Below are positions 6,160 to 13,603 of a DNA stretch of 13,850 nt, piece after piece. The DNA lies in contig JANOWJ010000054.1 of the NCBI GenBank assembly GCA_031417835.1, positions 1 through 13,850 on the forward strand, read 5' to 3'. Source of the stretch: JADJLQ01 sp031417835 (GTDB taxonomy: Bacteria > Bacteroidota > Bacteroidia > Chitinophagales > Saprospiraceae). A model generated the notes under the pieces. That model did not search any database and was not told the origin of the DNA. It was given only the letters and a program-made list of their open reading frames with translations. How positions within the stretch are numbered: the first letter of the stretch is position 1; every line of letters begins with the position of its first letter. Made by a program: the position numbers and the translations under genes.

Positions 6160-7341
6160 ATGTTGAAAGAGGAAATCAAACAATTGGCCCGCGAGATATG
6201 GCATGATGTGGTGAAAATCAGACGACATCTGCACAGGTATCCTGAGCTTTCATTTTCAGAATATGAGACCAGTGCTTATATAAAATCAATCTTGGACGAA
6301 TGGGGCATAGCTTGGACTGCGATGGCCGATACTGGCATTGTGGCTATCGTCGAGGGGGAGCAGCATTCCGATCGAGTCATTGCATTACGCGCTGATATGG
6401 ATGCACTGCCAATACAAGAGGCCAATGATTTAGATTATGTCTCCCTACATCCAGGGGTGATGCATGCGTGTGGTCATGATGCTCATACGGCATCATTGCT
6501 TGGCAGTCTCCGAATACTACAATCGTTGAAAAACAAATTTGGTGGAACTATAAAATTCATTTTTCAGCCGGGTGAAGAAAAAATACCTGGGGGTGCAAGT
6601 CAAATGATTCAGGAAGGGGTACTTGATCATCCCAAGCCTCAGATCGTGCTTGGGCAGCATGTTTTGCCTTCGTTAGAGGTAGGCAAGATCGGTATCCGGC
6701 CTGGAAAATATATGGCATCCGTAGACGAGATCTATGTGAAGGTGCGCGGCAAAGGAGGACATGGTGCACAACCTCATCAGAATATAGATCCGGTATTGAT
6801 CAGCGCACATTTGATCATCGCCTTACAACAGATCGTCAGCAGAAACGCTAATCCTGCTCATCCAACTGTGCTATCTTTTGGCAAAGTGATAGCCAATGGT
6901 GCGACCAATATCATACCGGACGAGGTGGCTATGGAAGGTACTTTTCGTACCATGGACGAAACATGGCGAAGTGAAGCACACCAAAAAATGAAAAAAATGG
7001 CCGAGTCCCTGGCGGAGAGTATGGGCGGGACTTGTGATTTTACCATTCTAAAAGGATATCCGGTCTTGATCAATGACCCTGAAGTATCAGCACAAGTAAG
7101 CCGTCATGCTACTACCTATCTAGGTCCTGATCAAGTAGAAGATTTGAATATCTGGATGGCGGCAGAAGATTTTGCGTATTACTCACACCATGCTGCTTCC
7201 TGTTTTTATATGTTAGGGGTACACAATAAGACTAAAGGAATCGAATCCTCGCTTCATACTCCTACTTTTAAACTGGATGAAGATGCATTGCAATTGAGCA
7301 CAGGGTTGATGGCTTATCTGGCGATAATGATTAATCAATGA
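6160..7341 (+). CDS. M20-family metal-dependent amidohydrolase (N-acyl-amino-acid hydrolase type)
   Basis: This 393-residue enzyme is of the M20D/hippurate hydrolase/IAA-amino-acid hydrolase type, which removes acyl groups from N-acylated amino acids or related amides. All signature motifs are present: RRHLHRYPELSF (21-32), ALRADMDALPIQE (75-87), HACGHDAHTASLLG (102-115, with C104 and H106 as metal ligands), FQPGEE (135-140, catalytic/metal glutamates), LGQHVLP (164-170), GKGGHGAQPH in the dimerisation lid domain, AAEDFAYY and a terminal SSLHTP histidine. The set of ligands is that of Mn/Zn-dependent hydrolases in this family, so it should be active. No signal peptide is seen, implying a cytoplasmic enzyme. 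It is last in the plus-strand cluster, and its stop codon lies within a 20-bp inverted repeat. The exact acyl substrate is unknown; annotation as hippurate hydrolase would be over-specific. Confidence 0.9.
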   Translation: MLKEEIKQLAREIWHDVVKIRRHLHRYPELSFSEYETSAYIKSILDEWGIAWTAMADTGIVAIVEGEQHSDRVIALRADMDALPIQEANDLDYVSLHPGVMHACGHDAHTASLLGSLRILQSLKNKFGGTIKFIFQPGEEKIPGGASQMIQEGVLDHPKPQIVLGQHVLPSLEVGKIGIRPGKYMASVDEIYVKVRGKGGHGAQPHQNIDPVLISAHLIIALQQIVSRNANPAHPTVLSFGKVIANGATNIIPDEVAMEGTFRTMDETWRSEAHQKMKKMAESLAESMGGTCDFTILKGYPVLINDPEVSAQVSRHATTYLGPDQVEDLNIWMAAEDFAYYSHHAASCFYMLGVHNKTKGIESSLHTPTFKLDEDALQLSTGLMAYLAIMINQ

Positions 7342-7460
7342 CGAATGTTTCGAATGTTTCGAATTACGAATATTTCGAATGGCTCGAATGGTTCGAATGA
7401 CGAATGGCTCGAATAATTCAAATAACTCGTCATTCGAAACATTCGTCATTCGATTCATTC
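7337..7460. repeat. CGAATG/CATTCG repeat patch with 20-bp inverted repeat
   Basis: The gap between convergent genes is built from variants of TTCGAATG/CGAATG spaced about 8-10 bp, first in one orientation (to about 7412) and then in the reverse (CATTCG, from 7431). The segments 7337-7356 and 7431-7450 are perfect reverse complements over 20 bp (core ACGAATGTTTCGAATG). A shorter alternative hairpin uses 7392-7403 and 7427-7438 (12 bp, TTCGAATGACGA). It may act as a bidirectional transcription barrier or 3' stabiliser for both flanking operons, although no strong T-runs follow. Confidence 0.85.
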
Positions 7461-7463
7461 GTT

Positions 7464-8324
7464 TTATCCAAACTCCGGTCCACAGATTAAAAATTGATGG
7501 TTTAAATTTCCATTGATACAGCTATCCTTTCTATACATTCTTTTAAATTGTCGTTGAGGTTCAAACCCTATTGACTCTAACCAGATAATTAATTCTGCTT
7601 GATGATTCAATACATCGATTACGACAGATTGTCTAATAAGTCTCTGCAAAACATTGGCGATGATTGTTTTTGCATCAGCGGTGGATTGCGCTACTACCGG
7701 GCCAATATGGTGATACTTATAGCCTGGGCGTCCGAGTGAAAAGCCTACCACTTTATCTTGTCGCTCCAACATGAATGCGAGGCTTGGATGCTGCAAAAAC
7801 AAATATCGAATGAGTGGGGATCTATCGGCTCCAAATGTGAATTTATCCAAGGCGATGACCGCTGTAAGGTGCTGATCATCCATTGGAACAAGATCGTTAT
7901 GCTCGGCTACAATATCAGGCCTGACCGATGGTAGTATCATCCTGGAAATCAAATGTTCAACATTAAAATCCAGTTTTTGATAAATCTCATAACCGGCAGG
8001 TGTAGCATCGAGTTTGATAGATTTACATTCATGCACTTGCTTTAAAATTTCTGTCAGCAAAGTAGTGCTAACCCCTTGACCTCTATGATTTTTATCGACT
8101 AGGACCATGCCAAGCCAGGCTATACGATTTGAATAATTGATAGCAGCAATAGTCCCGATTATTTTATCATCTAAAATAGCCGCGAGACAAATATGGTTTG
8201 TATCGGTAATCAAAAAAACCCAATCTTGAGTTGTTTGATTCCACCCTTCTGCCATAGACAAACTTAATCCCGCATTGACATCCTCCAATCGCATAGGCCT
8301 CCATGTAATATCACCATTTCTCAT
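7464..8324 (-). CDS. GNAT-family N-acetyltransferase, two-domain YitH-like
   Basis: This 286-residue protein begins with a GNAT acetyl-CoA-binding domain (about 5-125): WRPMRLEDV, then the central strand IAWLGMVLVD (68-77) followed by the pyrophosphate loop NHRGQGV (79-85) that binds CoA, and ATPAGYEIYQKLDF (107-120), the typical motif B end. The second half (about 145-286) fits the additional GNAT-like domain of YitH/Acetyltransf_18 proteins (FTFGADRSPLIRYLF, GFSLGRPGYKYHHIGPV). The acceptor substrate is not known. Its start lies 8 bp after the MFS gene stop, so the two are co-transcribed, and it converges with the M20 hydrolase across the repeat patch. A functional link with the deacylating M20 enzyme is attractive but only inference. 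Confidence 0.83.
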   Translation of the reverse strand: MRNGDITWRPMRLEDVNAGLSLSMAEGWNQTTQDWVFLITDTNHICLAAILDDKIIGTIAAINYSNRIAWLGMVLVDKNHRGQGVSTTLLTEILKQVHECKSIKLDATPAGYEIYQKLDFNVEHLISRMILPSVRPDIVAEHNDLVPMDDQHLTAVIALDKFTFGADRSPLIRYLFLQHPSLAFMLERQDKVVGFSLGRPGYKYHHIGPVVAQSTADAKTIIANVLQRLIRQSVVIDVLNHQAELIIWLESIGFEPQRQFKRMYRKDSCINGNLNHQFLICGPEFG

Positions 8325-8332
8325 ATGATACC

Positions 8333-9571
8333 CTACCCTTCTTCCAGATAATCGATGTCCTTACTAAAAGTCTCCTCCAAATAAATCAATGCTATCATCG
8401 CGATTAAATAAGTCAGTAATCCTACACCTAAGGCGCCGTAAATCGTACCAAATTGATTTTTCAAAATAACGAAAAGTGCTGTCAATGGGATGACTGTGCC
8501 TCGGACAAAATTAGGTACCGTAGTCGCTACGGTGGCCCGGATATTGGATCCAAAAAGTTCAGCGGCCACCGTGATAAAAAGTGTCCAATAACCACTACAA
8601 AACCCAAGGCACGCACACAATACATAAAGCGATGTAGCCGAAGGCATAGGCATCAGTAAAAAAATAAGGACACAAATCAAAGAAGCCAGCATAAAAAAGA
8701 AGATCACTTTTTTTCTACTCTGAAGATATTGACTAAGACTGCCACTTATAATATTGCCTACGACCTGGCCCATGAATGCAAACAATACTGCTTTGCCTGC
8801 ATCGATCGGTTGTTCTAATCCCATTGCTCGGCCAAATTCCGGTGAAAAAGTTATCAGGATGCCCATGACAAACCATATGGGCATACCTATAATAATGCTG
8901 GTCAAATATTTAATCAACCGACCTTTGTGATTGAATAACATACCGATGTCGCCTCTGGTAATCTTTTTTTCTTTCAATTGCGTGTAAATCCCGGATTCAA
9001 ACACTCCTATTCTTAAAGCCAATAACAATAAGCCAAGGCCACCACCTATAAAATAGGATGTCCGCCAGTCAAACCATTGTGCCACTGCGTAAGCCAGCAA
9101 AGCTCCTAGTACCCCCATTGTGGCCACCAAAGTCGTACCATAGCCTCTGATCTTGTTGGGTAGAATCTCCGTAACTAAGGTGATACCAGCTCCGAGCTCT
9201 CCGGCCAGACCAAAACCAGCAATAAACCGGAGCACAGCATAAGATTCTAAACTTTGCACAAAACCGTTGCCGATATTAGCCAAAGAATAGATCAAGATAG
9301 AACCAAACAAAACGGATAATCTCCCTTTTTTATCCCCGAGAATTCCCCATACGATGCCCCCTACGATCAGTCCTGCCATCTGAAGATTGAGGAGCAGAAT
9401 ACCATCTTTCAGAATATTTTCGGGCGGTAGGTTTAATGCTTTTAAACTGGGTACCCGTACGATACTAAAAAGAAATAAATCATACATATCTACCAAATAA
9501 CCCAAAGCTGCAACCAACACAGGTACGCGCAAAAGGTGGCGAGTAGTTGATTTAAAGGTGGACTCCATCAT
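8333..9571 (-). CDS. MFS transporter (metabolite:H+ symporter type)
   Basis: This 412-residue inner-membrane protein has about 12 hydrophobic segments. The MFS motif A after TM2 reads GILGDKKGR (76-84), and AVLRFIAGFGLAGELGAG (112-129) with EILPNKIRG (135-143) is the TM4-TM5 region as in sugar, sialic acid and aromatic-acid:H+ symporters. Two acidic residues in TM1 (D28 and D31 in LVDMYDLF) are usual proton-coupling sites in that group. A second loop after TM8 (QYLQSRKK) is the domain-repeat counterpart. The protein starts MME, so either of two adjacent ATGs (9571 or 9568) could be used. It heads a two-gene unit with the GNAT gene, and its upstream gap is 102 bp. The nearby aldolase and amidohydrolase suggest an organic acid or acylated sugar/amino acid as cargo; the specificity cannot be read. 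Confidence 0.87.
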   Translation of the reverse strand: MMESTFKSTTRHLLRVPVLVAALGYLVDMYDLFLFSIVRVPSLKALNLPPENILKDGILLLNLQMAGLIVGGIVWGILGDKKGRLSVLFGSILIYSLANIGNGFVQSLESYAVLRFIAGFGLAGELGAGITLVTEILPNKIRGYGTTLVATMGVLGALLAYAVAQWFDWRTSYFIGGGLGLLLLALRIGVFESGIYTQLKEKKITRGDIGMLFNHKGRLIKYLTSIIIGMPIWFVMGILITFSPEFGRAMGLEQPIDAGKAVLFAFMGQVVGNIISGSLSQYLQSRKKVIFFFMLASLICVLIFLLMPMPSATSLYVLCACLGFCSGYWTLFITVAAELFGSNIRATVATTVPNFVRGTVIPLTALFVILKNQFGTIYGALGVGLLTYLIAMIALIYLEETFSKDIDYLEEG

Positions 9572-9673
9572 GAAAATAAATGAACTCCAAGTTAGGAAAA
9601 CCTTATCAAACGATAAAAGACGACCTTAATTTAGAAAGTGAACTGAATAACTCCTTTAGAACAGATGAGTTGA

Positions 9674-10150
9674 CTACCGTTTGTCATCTTTCTCCACTCT
9701 AAAGGCGACTCTATAGATGTCTTTGATGGTGTCAGATCTCATCCAGGGTAAAAGGGTGATCTGATAAGCACCGGGCTTTGCAAAAATAACTTGCTCTTGC
9801 ATGGTGAGATAAAAAGTACATGTCTTGCCTCTGCAATCGCTGTACCAGGCACCATAAGCATCAGCTAGACTGATACTCACTACATCTGTAGTCACTTTTG
9901 TATCGGGAAATAAAGTCTCAAACTTGACATACAAGTTTTCAAAGGCATAATTTTTATCATGATCTACCTCCAGTAAAAGATTATAATATCTATTGGTATC
10001 TTTTATTTCAAATCGATAGATCAGCGTGTCATCGAAAGTCCAAGGTCGCTCTAATGTATACAAATGGCTTTCTTCATAAATATATTTTGGAGTATCACAG
10101 CTTATAAAGAATAAGGACAAACCGAATAATGCAAAGCCAATCATTTTCAT
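9674..10150 (-). CDS. gldH: Gliding motility / type IX secretion lipoprotein GldH
   Basis: This 158-residue protein matches GldH lipoproteins. The signal peptide MKMIGFALFGLSLFFIS ends at C18, the lipidated cysteine; F at -3 is a slight deviation from the usual lipobox. The mature part has the family traits RPWTFDDTLIYRFEIKD, YYNLLLEVDH, then YAFENLYVKFETLFPD (68-83), which corresponds to the conserved NLY..ET..PD region, and a C-terminal YRVAFRVEK. In Flavobacterium johnsoniae GldH is needed for gliding and is linked to the Gld/Spr type IX secretion machinery in the envelope. Its ATG overlaps the dnaJ TGA (ATGA, 4-bp overlap), implying translational coupling. An ATG two codons later is an alternative start. 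Confidence rests on family pattern memory, as GldH is poorly conserved. Confidence 0.82.
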   Translation of the reverse strand: MKMIGFALFGLSLFFISCDTPKYIYEESHLYTLERPWTFDDTLIYRFEIKDTNRYYNLLLEVDHDKNYAFENLYVKFETLFPDTKVTTDVVSISLADAYGAWYSDCRGKTCTFYLTMQEQVIFAKPGAYQITLLPWMRSDTIKDIYRVAFRVEKDDKR

Positions 10151-11289
10151 GAGAAAAACCCCTTCATTTTTTCGAAAAATCCTTTTTCTCCCTTACCGGG
10201 ATTTGGTTGAAAATTAGGAAGTGATTTCAATCGTTCCAAAAGTATTCTTTCCTCTTCATTCAGCGACTTAGGTGTCCAGATATTGACTTGGACTAATAAG
10301 TCGCCTTTTTGATACGATTGGACCGTAGGCAATCCTTTGTCTTTGAGTCTAAACACTTTACCTGCTTGGGTACCGGAAGGTACTTTGATACTTGCCTTGC
10401 CATCTAAAGTAGGCACTTCGATGCTTGCACCAAGGGAGGCATCTGCAAAATTGAGGTAAAGATCGTATACCAGATTAGCGCCATCCCTTTTGAGAGTATC
10501 ATGCGGTTTTTCTTTGATCACCAGGATCAGGTCACCTGCTGCACCACCTTTGGCTCCTGCATTGCCTTTGCCGCGTACAGATAATTGCATACCGTCTTCT
10601 ACGCCAGCTGGGATGTCCAAATCGATCGTCTCCTCTCCCATGACTCGTCCATCACCTTTGCATGTGGTACAATGACTCGTGATCATCGTACCTGTACCCT
10701 GACATTGAGGGCATGCTGCTGTGGTCTGCATTTGACCTAAAAAAGTATTTCGAATCTGGCGGACATAACCACTACCACTGCACGTGCTGCAGGTCTTTTT
10801 TGAATTTCGATCTTTTGCTCCTGATCCACTACAAGTCGAGCAAGAAATTTGTTTTTTTACCGCAATTTTTTTTGAAACCCCTGTTGCAATCTCTAAAAGA
10901 TCTAAAGACAGAGAAATCCTCAAGCTTGAGCCCCGCTGCCCATTTCCATCCGCTCGAGTACCTCCAAAAAAAGACTCAAACGGACTGTCTTCGAATACAT
11001 TACCAAAATTGCGAAGGATATCTTCCATATTGGCACTGCCGGAAAATCCACCACCCATGTTGGGATCCACTCCTGCATGTCCAAAGCGGTCATATTTGGC
11101 TTTTTTATCGGGATCGCTCAATATGCCATATGCCTCTGCAGCTTCTTTAAATTTTTCTTCTGCAGCCTTGTCACCTGGATTTCGGTCCGGATGAAACTTC
11201 ATGGCTATTTTGCGATAGGATTTTTTGATGGTAGCTTCATCAACATTTTTATCCACCTCTAGGATTTCGTAATAGTCTCGCTTACTCAT
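10147..11289 (-). CDS. dnaJ: Chaperone protein DnaJ (Hsp40)
   Basis: This 380-residue type I J-protein stimulates DnaK ATPase and delivers unfolded substrates. The J domain (1-70) has HPD at 33-35. A Gly/Phe-rich linker covers about 68-112. The zinc-binding domain has four CxxCxGxG repeats: CSTCSGSG (150), CSTCSGSG (167), CPQCQGTG (193) and CTTCKGDG (207), all eight cysteines present. Two substrate-binding beta domains follow (DLDIPAGVEDGMQLSVRGKGNAG; VPSGTQAGKVFRLKDKG). The length is normal. It lies 8 bp downstream of grpE and overlaps gldH by 4 bp, so the three form one operon. The dnaK gene is not in the window. Confidence 0.98.
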   Translation of the reverse strand: MSKRDYYEILEVDKNVDEATIKKSYRKIAMKFHPDRNPGDKAAEEKFKEAAEAYGILSDPDKKAKYDRFGHAGVDPNMGGGFSGSANMEDILRNFGNVFEDSPFESFFGGTRADGNGQRGSSLRISLSLDLLEIATGVSKKIAVKKQISCSTCSGSGAKDRNSKKTCSTCSGSGYVRQIRNTFLGQMQTTAACPQCQGTGTMITSHCTTCKGDGRVMGEETIDLDIPAGVEDGMQLSVRGKGNAGAKGGAAGDLILVIKEKPHDTLKRDGANLVYDLYLNFADASLGASIEVPTLDGKASIKVPSGTQAGKVFRLKDKGLPTVQSYQKGDLLVQVNIWTPKSLNEEERILLERLKSLPNFQPNPGKGEKGFFEKMKGFFS

Positions 11290-11297
11290 GCATGATA

Positions 11298-11828
11298 TTA
11301 TTTACCTACTACTACTTTTGCGTAGCGAATGATTTTGTCAGAAATGTAATAGCCTTTCTCTACCGTGTCGATGATTTTGTTCTTTTGATCCTCCGAGACA
11401 GAAACTTCAGTAATCGCCTCGTGCAAGGAGGCATCAAACAGCTCACCAGTACTAATCATCTCAGTTACAGATTTTTGTTTGAGTAGTGTAATCAATTTAT
11501 TATGAATAAGTTGACTCCCTTCTGTGGCTTGGCCGTGCTTGAGCGCCCGGTCAAAATCGTCCATAATCGGAAGGAGGCTTACGATCAATTCCTGACTGGC
11601 ATATCGTGCAAAGTCAATGCGTTCTTTGGTCGTCCTTTTTTTATAATTTTCAAATTCGGCCAATAATCGCAAATATTTATCCTTCAATTCCTGGACTTCC
11701 TGGTCTTTTGAGCCAGACTGAGGATCTTCCTGCATATCATCGCCTAATAGTATATCTTCCACATTATCAGATACTTCCTCAGGCATTTGAGGGGTTTCAT
11801 CGACATAGTTTAATTCTTCCTTTTCCAT
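11298..11828 (-). CDS. grpE: Nucleotide exchange factor GrpE
   Basis: This 176-residue co-chaperone releases ADP from DnaK. An acidic N-terminal tail (1-45) precedes the long dimerisation helix (QELKDKYLRLLAEFENYKKR, about 46-65). The conserved LLPIMDDFDRAL (85-96) and a C-terminal beta domain with FDASLHEAI (131-139), GYYISDKIIRYAKVVVGK (159-176) follow. The common HEA motif is intact; the usual proline in RPAKV is tyrosine here. It has the usual GrpE length. It is first of the chaperone trio, with a 72-bp gap upstream containing two TATAAT-like sequences on the minus strand that could be its promoter. Confidence 0.97.
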   Translation of the reverse strand: MEKEELNYVDETPQMPEEVSDNVEDILLGDDMQEDPQSGSKDQEVQELKDKYLRLLAEFENYKKRTTKERIDFARYASQELIVSLLPIMDDFDRALKHGQATEGSQLIHNKLITLLKQKSVTEMISTGELFDASLHEAITEVSVSEDQKNKIIDTVEKGYYISDKIIRYAKVVVGK

Positions 11829-11900
11829 ATCAGTGTATTATAATCACACAGGGCACTACAATTATAAGACCATTTGAAACATTCGAGCCAAAATGGCAGA
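11829..11900 (-). promoter_or_regulatory. Upstream region of grpE, possible promoter
   Basis: This 72-bp gap between tlpA-like and grpE is the longest between rmlA and gldH. On the minus strand TATAAT occurs twice (starting near 11867 and near 11842), and TTGGCT lies about 19 bp upstream of the first, so a promoter could sit here. No TAnnTTTG match was found. The 15-mer CATTTGAAACATTCG at 11871-11885 differs at one base from the arm of the repeat patch at 7431-7445. Confidence 0.3.
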
Positions 11901-12431
11901 TTACAGCTTTTTTCTGGCCAATAATTCCGACATCTCTACAAAGCTTTGATTGACCGCGATAATATGTTGTTGCGGATCAATCAAAATTTTAGTCGGAATC
12001 TCCCTGACGCCAAACGCTTTGACTATCGGGGAATTAAATTGATTGAGTTCAAGGATATGCAATGGCCAAGTCATAGTATCTTCCTTTACGGCCTCTTCCC
12101 ACGATGCTCGATTACTTTCGATGCCGATACTCAACAATTCTAATCCTGAGCCATCTTTAAATTTGACCTGATTCCAATCCGAATAAAATTTTTTAAGTGC
12201 CGGCGATTCTTTTCTGCATGGTCCACACCAACTTCCCCAAAAATCGACCAATACGTAGGAACCGGTGAGAGATTTCAGATCAAAATTTTTACCATCCGCC
12301 AAAGGGGTGACGATCGGAGGGCTGTCCTGTGCTACTTTCACATTAGGCTTTAGATAAAAATACTTAGCCAAATAGAAGATCGCCAGGGCTATAAAGATAT
12401 AAAGTACAGTTTGAATGGGCTTATTGAACAT
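11901..12431 (-). CDS. TlpA/ResA-type membrane-anchored thioredoxin
   Basis: This 176-residue thioredoxin-fold oxidoreductase has an N-terminal signal anchor (TVLYIFIALAIFYLAKYFYL, about 8-27). The redox site WCGPC (68-72) follows VLVDFWGS, with the conserved cis-proline in REIPTKILID (P146). It should face the periplasm and act as a thiol-disulfide reductase, as TlpA/ResA/CcmG proteins do in cytochrome maturation or disulfide repair. No cytochrome biogenesis genes are seen nearby. It starts 17 bp after the UPF0104 membrane protein gene, suggesting a shared transcript. Confidence 0.9.
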   Translation of the reverse strand: MFNKPIQTVLYIFIALAIFYLAKYFYLKPNVKVAQDSPPIVTPLADGKNFDLKSLTGSYVLVDFWGSWCGPCRKESPALKKFYSDWNQVKFKDGSGLELLSIGIESNRASWEEAVKEDTMTWPLHILELNQFNSPIVKAFGVREIPTKILIDPQQHIIAVNQSFVEMSELLARKKL

Positions 12432-12448
12432 GAGTTTAGTAATAGAGT

Positions 12449-13585
12449 TTATTTTTGTTCTGGATTTTCAGCGCGCAGACGAGTCCGATCTTCCCTTTTT
12501 TGTTTTATGATACCAGCTAACCAAGGAGGAATAACGATAGCCCCAGCTATCAGATAAACATAATAGGTCAAAAATCTCCAGATCAACGCTATAATGAGTG
12601 CTGCACTTTGTGGGATATAATCTCCTATAAAGTTTCCAAAAAAGACTTCAGCAAATCCTGCCGCCCCAGGCGTTGGGCTGAACATCATAAAAACAAACAT
12701 AACCAGCTGACGGCCAAATATCTTGAGTTGATCCCAAGGATGAAACGAAATATTATCGATCAGTGCTATGATTAGAAAATTGACTATAATAAATCGTGCA
12801 GCCCAAGCGATCCAAGTCAATACCACCGGTCTGATATGAAATTGCCATTCTTTTTGGGCTAAAATATTTGCGGAGGTAATCATTTCATCGCCAAGCTTCT
12901 CGGCGCGGGCTCTAAATCTTTTTAACAAGGGTAGTTTGGTAAAGAACACCAATATCTTTTTAAACTGATTTGGATTAAAGAACAGGCCATAGGCAAAAAA
13001 TAAGCCATAGGCTAAATTGATTGCATAAAAAAACGCTAGCGAAAGCCCTACTTTGCCTATAGAGTCTAAAGTCGTATAAGAGGGCTGGATTACATTAGGT
13101 CCTATGATCAGAAAAAATATCGGAATAGAAATGAGAAAGAAAAATTTATCTAAGATCACTGTATAAATAATTGTAGCGAGCGTCCTGGGTGTACCTAGTT
13201 TTTCATTGGATAAAAATACAACAGCCACCGCCGAGCCCCCTATAGAAGTAGGTGCAACTGCCGAGCTGAACTCCCATATGATGATCAACTTCACACAGCG
13301 CCAAAATGAAATCTTATCACCAGCCAAATAATGCAGGCGAAATGCGTAAGCGGTGTCTCTGGCGACTAACATCAAGACCGCTAAAAACAGCCAGATCATC
13401 GTATGTGGATTCCATTGGATCGCTTTTAATGCCTCACGGTCAAAACCATAAGAAAACATAAATATCATAGCCAATAAGCCAATTGCAATAGGCCATACGA
13501 TTTTAGAACTCCTAAACGATTTTAAGATCGAGCGAGTCCGCTCTTCTTCTTTGTCGTAATCTATATTTGGGTCTTGATCTGACAT
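12449..13585 (-). CDS. Lysylphosphatidylglycerol synthase TM-region / UPF0104 membrane protein
   Basis: This 378-residue integral membrane protein has about eight hydrophobic segments and matches the flippase-like membrane part of LPG synthases (MprF N-terminal half; UPF0104/YbhN, AglD). The family signatures APTSIGGSAVAVVFL (111-125) near the third segment and SPTPGAAGFAEVFFG (303-317) in the late segment are clear, followed by WRFLTYYVYL (336-345). The catalytic aminoacyltransferase domain of MprF is absent, so it is probably a lipid-handling or flippase-like protein rather than an LPG synthase. The N-terminus is hydrophilic and acidic (about 1-25). It is 18 bp downstream of rmlA and 17 bp upstream of the tlpA-like gene, so it is likely part of an envelope-related transcript. 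Confidence 0.87.
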   Translation of the reverse strand: MSDQDPNIDYDKEEERTRSILKSFRSSKIVWPIAIGLLAMIFMFSYGFDREALKAIQWNPHTMIWLFLAVLMLVARDTAYAFRLHYLAGDKISFWRCVKLIIIWEFSSAVAPTSIGGSAVAVVFLSNEKLGTPRTLATIIYTVILDKFFFLISIPIFFLIIGPNVIQPSYTTLDSIGKVGLSLAFFYAINLAYGLFFAYGLFFNPNQFKKILVFFTKLPLLKRFRARAEKLGDEMITSANILAQKEWQFHIRPVVLTWIAWAARFIIVNFLIIALIDNISFHPWDQLKIFGRQLVMFVFMMFSPTPGAAGFAEVFFGNFIGDYIPQSAALIIALIWRFLTYYVYLIAGAIVIPPWLAGIIKQKREDRTRLRAENPEQK

Positions 13586-13603
13586 TTCAATTTTTGATTC
13601 TCC

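Noticed and set aside
7213..7458. Minus-strand 81-residue open frame with repeats such as IRAIRNIRNSKHSKHS
   Set aside because: It is antisense to the M20 gene and its repetitive peptide is simply a translation of the CGAATG DNA repeat.
7341..7460. CRISPR array
   Set aside because: The repeat units are 8-10 bp, irregular and change orientation; there are no 24-37-bp repeats, regular spacers or cas genes.
10713..11194. Long plus-strand frames of 136-145 residues antisense to dnaJ
   Set aside because: The minus-strand DnaJ is complete with all motifs; the frames are cysteine-rich shadows of its coding bias.
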